A stretch of 37,232 nucleotides of DNA, from contig NZ_AOIB01000031.1 of NCBI RefSeq assembly GCF_000337675.1, positions 36,659 to 73,890 of the forward strand, in the 5' to 3' direction. Of the stretch, positions 33,431-37,232 are shown piece after piece (the first letter of the stretch is position 1; every line of letters begins with the position of its first letter). Origin of the DNA: Natronococcus amylolyticus DSM 10524 (lineage in GTDB: Archaea > Halobacteriota > Halobacteria > Halobacteriales > Natrialbaceae). A program made the position numbers and the translations under genes. The notes below the pieces were generated by a model. That model was not told the origin of the DNA. It saw nothing but the letters and a program-made list of their open reading frames with translations, and did no database searches.

Positions 33431-34081
33431 ATGAAAAACGTTGACGACCTTATCGAGAGCGCCGCCGAGCTCGCGGGCCAGGGCCTCTCGAAGGGCGAGA
33501 TCGCGGACGAGCTGAACGTCTCCCGGGAGACCGCGAGCTGGCTGGTCGAGCGCGGCGACGCGACGACCGACCTCTCGAGCCAGTCGACCCAGCAGTCCGC
33601 CGAGAACGGCGGTCCACAGGACATCCACGTCGACTGGTCGGCGATTGGCCGGGACAGCAAACGGATGAGATCGATCGCGGAGGCGATGGCCGACCTGCTC
33701 GCCAAACACGGCGAGGACGTCGATCTGACCGTCGGGATCGAGAAGGCGGGGGGGCCCATCGCGACGCTCATCGCGAGCGAACTCGAGACCGACCTCTCGA
33801 CGTACACGCCCGCGAAACACCAGTGGGAAGAGGGCGACATCGAGGAGCTGGGCGGGACGTTCTCCCGGAACTTCGCGGGTATCCGCAACCGGGAGTGTTA
33901 CGTCGTCGACGACACGATCACCAGCGGAACGACGATGCGCGAGACGATCACGGCGATCCGGGCGGAAGGCGGCGAGCCGCTGGCGTGTGTCGTCCTCGCG
34001 GACAAGCAGGGCGTCGAGGAGGTCGAGGGCGTTCCCGTCTACTCGTTGCTACAGGTCATCAGCGTCGGCAAGGACGAGTGA
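33431..34081 (+). CDS. gfcR: Transcription regulator GfcR (PyrE-like)
   Basis: A 216-residue protein with an N-terminal helix-turn-helix (about 12-42, LSKGEIADELNVSRETASWLV) and a phosphoribosyltransferase domain. The PRPP-binding loop is YVVDDTITSGTTMR (157-170). Such PyrE-like proteins regulate sugar catabolism genes in Haloferax (GfcR, glycolysis and fructose catabolism) rather than making orotidylate. The HTH at the front, absent from real PyrE, favours the regulator. The leaderless TATA spacing fixes the start. Confidence 0.88.
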   Translation: MKNVDDLIESAAELAGQGLSKGEIADELNVSRETASWLVERGDATTDLSSQSTQQSAENGGPQDIHVDWSAIGRDSKRMRSIAEAMADLLAKHGEDVDLTVGIEKAGGPIATLIASELETDLSTYTPAKHQWEEGDIEELGGTFSRNFAGIRNRECYVVDDTITSGTTMRETITAIRAEGGEPLACVVLADKQGVEEVEGVPVYSLLQVISVGKDE

Positions 34082-34112
34082 CGGCTCCGACGGACGAGCC
34101 CGACCGATTCGT

Positions 34113-34138
34113 CCGTTCGAAACGGTAACTAACGTTTT
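34113..34138 (+). terminator. Candidate gfcR terminator
   Basis: A CCGTT-CGA-AACGG hairpin (34113-34125) is followed by TAACTAACGTTTT, about 32 nt after the gfcR stop. Archaeal termination mainly needs the T tract, so this is a plausible but weak call. Confidence 0.4.
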
Positions 34139-34350
34139 CGGCGTGCGGACGTCCCGATTACGGTCGGTCGATCTCCCGTTACCGCCGCCGACAGGGGTGT
34201 CCCGGTCGCCGGACTGGCGGCTCGAGTGCCCGCGATTTTCTCGCCCGGGAACCCGTTCGACGTAACTGCAGTTTGTGTTCGACGGAGCGAGAATAGGCAG
34301 CGCATTCTCTTTACTGTAGACTTCTCAAACCCGATTCGGAGTGACCGATC

Positions 34351-34794
34351 ATGGAGGACCATCTCACACGCCGGCGTCTGATCGCACTGAGCGGCACAGT
34401 TAGCGCTATCGCAATCGCAGGATGTAACGACGATCCGGAAGACGATCCCGAAGAGGAGGAACCGGACGACGAGGAAGAGGATCCGATGGAAGACGACGAG
34501 GAGGATCCGGTAGATGACGAAGAAGACGACGAAGAGGATCCGGTAGACGACGAGGAAGACGATGAGGAGGACGACGAGGACGACGACATGATGGACGACG
34601 AAGAAGATGACGAAGAGGATCCGGTAGACGACGAGGAGGACGATGAGGTGGATGATGACCCGATGGACGATGAAGAGGATGATGAGGACGACGATATGAT
34701 GGACGATGAGGAGGACGACGAGGACGACGACATGATGGACGACGAAGACGACGAGGACGACGATATGATGGACGATGAGGAGGACGACGAGTAA
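34351..34794 (+). CDS. Tat lipoprotein with an Asp/Glu-only mature domain
   Basis: A 147-residue protein. Its N-terminus holds arginines 7-9 followed by a hydrophobic run (LIALSGTVSAIAIA) and lipobox AGC with Cys25, so it should be exported and lipid-anchored outside the cell. After N26 the remaining 121 residues use only Asp, Glu, Pro, Met and Val; about 99 are acidic. The units EEDPVDDEEDD and DDDMMDDEEDD recur several times. It should be disordered and extremely anionic. A cation (Ca2+, Mg2+) buffer or adhesive spacer is possible. I know no named family. Confidence that it is a gene comes from the signal and lipobox. Confidence 0.7.
   Translation: MEDHLTRRRLIALSGTVSAIAIAGCNDDPEDDPEEEEPDDEEEDPMEDDEEDPVDDEEDDEEDPVDDEEDDEEDDEDDDMMDDEEDDEEDPVDDEEDDEVDDDPMDDEEDDEDDDMMDDEEDDEDDDMMDDEDDEDDDMMDDEEDDE
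34440..34791 (+). repeat. Degenerate GAC/GAG/GAT repeat tract coding for Asp/Glu
   Basis: This is roughly 350 bp of near-triplet purine repeat. Longer units such as GAGGATCCGGTAGA recur at least three times (near 34498, 34534 and 34615). The DNA-level similarity points to recent expansion by slippage or unequal recombination, so copy number may vary between strains. Confidence 0.75.
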
Positions 34795-34914
34795 CCCGCC
34801 GAACTCGTCCTCGAGCGGCCGCAGGGACTTGCACCGACGTTCGGCAGCGAGCATCCACGGAGACGGCGCCTGGATCAGCGACAGTGCTGACGAACGGTAG
34901 GCGGCGGTGGTCGA

Positions 34915-34921
34915 ATAAAAG
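34915..34921 (-). terminator. T-rich terminator after tfb
   Basis: Reading in the tfb direction, CTTTTATT follows the stop by about 24 nt, with no hairpin. This is the usual archaeal T-tract terminator form. Confidence 0.45.
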
Positions 34922-34944
34922 AGGTGGTGTTGGTGGTGTCGGTG

Positions 34945-35907
34945 TTAGCCGTGGATTCCCATCGCTTCGATCTGTTCCTGGTAGCGGTTCCGGATCGTGA
35001 CTTCGGTCACCTGGGCGACGTCTGCGACCTCGCGTTGGGTCTTCTTCTCATTACACAGCAGCGAGGCGGCGTAGATCGCCGCCGCGGCGTACCCGGTCGG
35101 GGATTTGCCCGAGAGCAGTCCTTCCTCGGCCGTCTTTTCGATGATCTCGTTGGCCTTGGTCTGGACCTCCTCGGAGAGTTCGAGTTCGGAACAGAAGCGG
35201 GGAACGTACTTTTTCGGGTCGACGGGGCGCATCTCGAGGCCGAGTTCCTGCGAGATGTACCGGTACGTACGACCGATCTCCTTTCGCTCGACGCGTGAAA
35301 CTTCCGAGATCTCCTCTAAGCTTCGCGGGATCCCCTCCTTGCGACAGGCAGCGTACAGCGCACTGGTCGCGACGCCCTCGATCGATCGGCCGCGGATGAG
35401 GTCCTCCTTGAGCGCGCGCCGGTAGATGACCGACGCCACCTCGCGAACCGACCGCGGCACACCCAGCGCCGAGGCCATCCGATCGATCTCCGAGAGCGCG
35501 AACTGCAGGTTGCGCTCGCCAGCGTCCTTGGTTCGGATGCGTTCCTGCCACTTGCGCAGGCGGTGCATCTGACTGCGCTTCTTCGAGGAGATCGAGCGAC
35601 CGTAGGCGTCCTTGTCCTTCCAGTCGATCGTCGTCGTCAGTCCCTTGTCGTGCATCGTCTGTGTCGTCGGCGCACCGACGCGGGACTTCTCCTGTCGCTC
35701 CTGGTGATTGAACGCCCGCCACTCCGGACCGGGGTCGATCTTCTCCTCCTCGACGACGAGCCCACAGTCTTCGCAGATGAGCTCACCCCGATCGGAGTCT
35801 TTCACGAGATTATCCGATTCACACTCGGGACAGGCACGTACCTCGTCCTGTTCCTCGGATTCGTCCGTTTCACGCATTCGCTCCCGCTGGCGGGTGGACC
35901 GTGTCAT
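34945..35907 (-). CDS. tfb: Transcription initiation factor TFB
   Basis: A 320-residue TFIIB homologue that recruits RNA polymerase to TBP-bound promoters. The zinc ribbon has C26, C29, C45 and C48. The B-reader/linker follows ([17 protein letters not shown], then [26 protein letters not shown]). Two cyclin repeats occupy about 125-210 and 220-315, the second with a helix-turn-helix that reads the BRE. Haloarchaea carry several TFB paralogues and this is one; which one cannot be assigned. Its promoter has a palindrome shared in part with cdc48. Confidence 0.96.
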   Translation of the reverse strand: MTRSTRQRERMRETDESEEQDEVRACPECESDNLVKDSDRGELICEDCGLVVEEEKIDPGPEWRAFNHQERQEKSRVGAPTTQTMHDKGLTTTIDWKDKDAYGRSISSKKRSQMHRLRKWQERIRTKDAGERNLQFALSEIDRMASALGVPRSVREVASVIYRRALKEDLIRGRSIEGVATSALYAACRKEGIPRSLEEISEVSRVERKEIGRTYRYISQELGLEMRPVDPKKYVPRFCSELELSEEVQTKANEIIEKTAEEGLLSGKSPTGYAAAAIYAASLLCNEKKTQREVADVAQVTEVTIRNRYQEQIEAMGIHG

Positions 35908-35916
35908 CGCGCTTTT

Positions 35917-35943
35917 ATAGTAGTACTACTATGATATATAAGT
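35917..35943 (-). promoter_or_regulatory. tfb promoter with 16-bp palindrome between TATA and start
   Basis: CTTATATATC (35933-35942) is a strong TATA box, centred 30 nt before the ATG. ATAGTAGTACTACTAT (35917-35932) is a perfect 16-bp palindrome that fills the space from TATA to the predicted start near 35912. Blocks ACTTATATA, TAGTAG and ACT are shared with the cdc48 promoter. Confidence 0.6.
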
Positions 35944-36037
35944 TCTGGGGTCCTCCTCCCAACACTTTCCTGTTATCCGTCGAAAACGGCATTTACAGAC
36001 GTTCAGCGAGATGGTTTACGATTTGAAACCGCAAAAC

Positions 36038-36044
36038 CTTTATC
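36038..36044 (+). promoter_or_regulatory. TATA-like box of rnhA
   Basis: CTTTATC is centred 29 nt before the ATG at 36070, with an expected leader of 0-3 nt. Confidence 0.5.
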
Positions 36045-36069
36045 CGACTCTCCTCGAGCACAGACACGA

Positions 36070-36663
36070 ATGCCGGTTATCGAGTGCGACGTCGACGACG
36101 CCCGCGAGCGCCTCGAGGAGGCGGGCGTCGCCGTCGATTCCGGAAACACCGAACACGAACGCTGGCGGGCGAGTCGCGAGGGTGCGACGGCCGTCGCCTA
36201 CGACGACAAGGTCGTGGTTCAGGGCGAGACGCCCCGCACGCTCGAGTCACTGCTTCGCGAAGGCGGCGGCCGAGCCCACGTCTACTTCGACGGTGCCAGC
36301 CGCGGTAACCCCGGCCCGGCATCGATCGGCTGGGTGATCGTCACGAGCGAGGGAATCGTCGCCGAGGGGGGCGAACGGATCGGACGAACGACGAACAACC
36401 AGGCGGAGTACACCGCGCTGATCACGGCCCTCGAGGCGGCAGAGGAGTACGGCTACGGCGAGGTCCACGCCCGCGGGGATTCCGAGCTGATCGTCAAGCA
36501 GGTCCGCGGGGAGTACGACACCAACAATCCCGAGCTGCGCGAGCAGCGGGTTCGGGCCCTCGAGCTCCTCTCTTCGTTCGACGACTGGACCCTCGAGTAC
36601 GTTCCACGGGAGGTCAACGACCGCGCGGATGGACTGGCCAACGAGGCGCTGGACCAGGGGTAG
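36070..36663 (+). CDS. rnhA: Ribonuclease HI, archaeal
   Basis: This 197-residue RNase H cleaves RNA in RNA-DNA hybrids. The catalytic domain starts near residue 75: YFDGASRGNPGPA (first Asp), NNQAEY (Glu), GDSELIVKQ (Asp) and NDRAD (last Asp). All four metal ligands are present. The first ~70 residues form a separate small domain (DDARERLEEAGVAVDSG) seen in haloarchaeal RnhA. It is followed by a conserved partner gene after 46 nt. Confidence 0.92.
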   Translation: MPVIECDVDDARERLEEAGVAVDSGNTEHERWRASREGATAVAYDDKVVVQGETPRTLESLLREGGGRAHVYFDGASRGNPGPASIGWVIVTSEGIVAEGGERIGRTTNNQAEYTALITALEAAEEYGYGEVHARGDSELIVKQVRGEYDTNNPELREQRVRALELLSSFDDWTLEYVPREVNDRADGLANEALDQG

Positions 36664-36709
36664 CGCCGAAAACGGCAACGGAAAGGGCGTCGAGCGCGAA
36701 CGACGGGTA

Positions 36710-37232
36710 ATGAGCGACCTCGCGGACGAGAGAGGCGATGAAGAGAGGCCGCCCGGGGAACTGCCCGACGACGTCGTCGACGAGGCCGAACGGCTGACGC
36801 GGCTGGCCCGCACCGCGACCGACGAGAACGAGCGCGCGGCCCGGCTCGAGCGTCGTGACGACCTGCTCGCAGAACACGAGTTCACCGCCCGCGTTCGGGA
36901 CGAGGAGGACGCGACGCTCGTGCTCCACCCCGAGGAGTGGCATGCCGACGGCGTCATCAGGACCGATCGCATCGAGGACATCGACCGGGCGATCGAGATC
37001 CAGCTCGAGGGCACCGAGGATCCCGACGACTGGCAGGCGGTCGACGAGCGAAACCGCGAGCTGGTCGCCGAGGTCAGGGCGGCCCACGGCGATGTCCACG
37101 GCGACAACGCGGTCGCCCTCGCGGACTTCTTCGGGAATCACTACGCGAAGCCGATCGAATCGGCGACGCCGACGGAGCTCGAGGAGTTCCTGACTGAGTA
37201 CTTCGTTCGGAACGCCTGGCCCTCCGAAGCAC
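36710..37232 (+). CDS. RnhA-operon protein, 3' end cut off
   Basis: The first 174 codons of a haloarchaeal protein that commonly follows rnhA (annotated as rnhA operon protein, DUF7108-like). It starts MSDLADERGDEERPPGELP. It is highly charged and mostly helical, with WHADGVIRTDRIEDIDRAIEI and NHYAKPIESATPTELEEFLTEYF. It may be an accessory factor of RNase H or an unrelated neighbour; no catalytic motif is seen. The gene runs off the right edge. Confidence 0.7.
   Translation, partial: MSDLADERGDEERPPGELPDDVVDEAERLTRLARTATDENERAARLERRDDLLAEHEFTARVRDEEDATLVLHPEEWHADGVIRTDRIEDIDRAIEIQLEGTEDPDDWQAVDERNRELVAEVRAAHGDVHGDNAVALADFFGNHYAKPIESATPTELEEFLTEYFVRNAWPSEA

Noticed and set aside
34440-34791. 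CRISPR array or regular tandem repeat
   Set aside because: The units vary in length and have no unique spacers. They encode a low-complexity protein tail.
34129-34854. A long minus-strand frame opposite the acidic lipoprotein, encoding Val/Ile/Leu-rich repeats
   Set aside because: It is the complement of GAC/GAG repeats and must look hydrophobic. It lacks a promoter or a family match, and the plus strand has a proper signal and lipobox.

Overview
The window is a stretch of haloarchaeal chromosome, most likely from the Natrialbales (a Natrinema/Haloterrigena-like genus; this placement is an inference from gene families). It is GC-rich with strongly acidic predicted proteins. Many genes have archaeal TATA-like boxes 24-30 nt before the start codon, so much of the transcription looks leaderless. 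Ribosomal, polymerase, replication and transcription genes are of archaeal type. Almost every base is assigned to about 47 protein genes and two tRNA genes. I see no insertion sequence, CRISPR array or prophage.

1-17584, mostly minus strand. Transcribed right to left, this is the ancient archaeal information/isoprenoid super-operon: tRNA-Ser(GCU), uS13, uS4, uS11, RpoD, tRNA-Leu(CAG), eL18, uL13, uS9, RpoN, RpoK, enolase, uS2, a 42-residue membrane microprotein, mevalonate kinase, isopentenyl phosphate kinase, and then RNase J at the window edge. An amino-acid transporter fused to universal-stress domains, and a convergent FilR1-type regulator, interrupt the cluster between ipk and rnj. A plus-strand cluster for DUF4129, DUF7269-DUF58 (fused) and DUF7519 proteins follows tRNA-Ser, without the usual MoxR ATPase. 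A Tat lipoprotein and moaA complete this part.

17700-25511. A Bat/HTH_10 regulator with a small acidic protein is followed by an RNA-repair group (rtcB, a DoxX-like membrane protein, archease). Next come a GNAT acetyltransferase, the replication pair priS-GINS, a one-cysteine peroxiredoxin and a 45-residue membrane microprotein.

25568-37232. This holds cdc48 with a small upstream partner, an alpha/beta hydrolase, panB, a DUF5822 membrane protein, two HAD phosphatases, an acyl-CoA dehydrogenase, the sugar-catabolism regulator gfcR, an extraordinary Asp/Glu lipoprotein, a TFB, rnhA and its operon partner (cut by the window end).

The best leads are: a three-way-junction RNA predicted in the RNase J leader; a tRNA-Leu 3'-end duplication and hairpins in the eL18 leader; a shared palindromic core-promoter motif at cdc48 and tfb; short perfect palindromes over the start sites of moaA, mvk and the DUF5822 gene; the MoxR-less DUF58 fusion; and the lipoprotein whose mature part is almost only Asp and Glu. 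No single new defence or metabolic system could be established from sequence alone.
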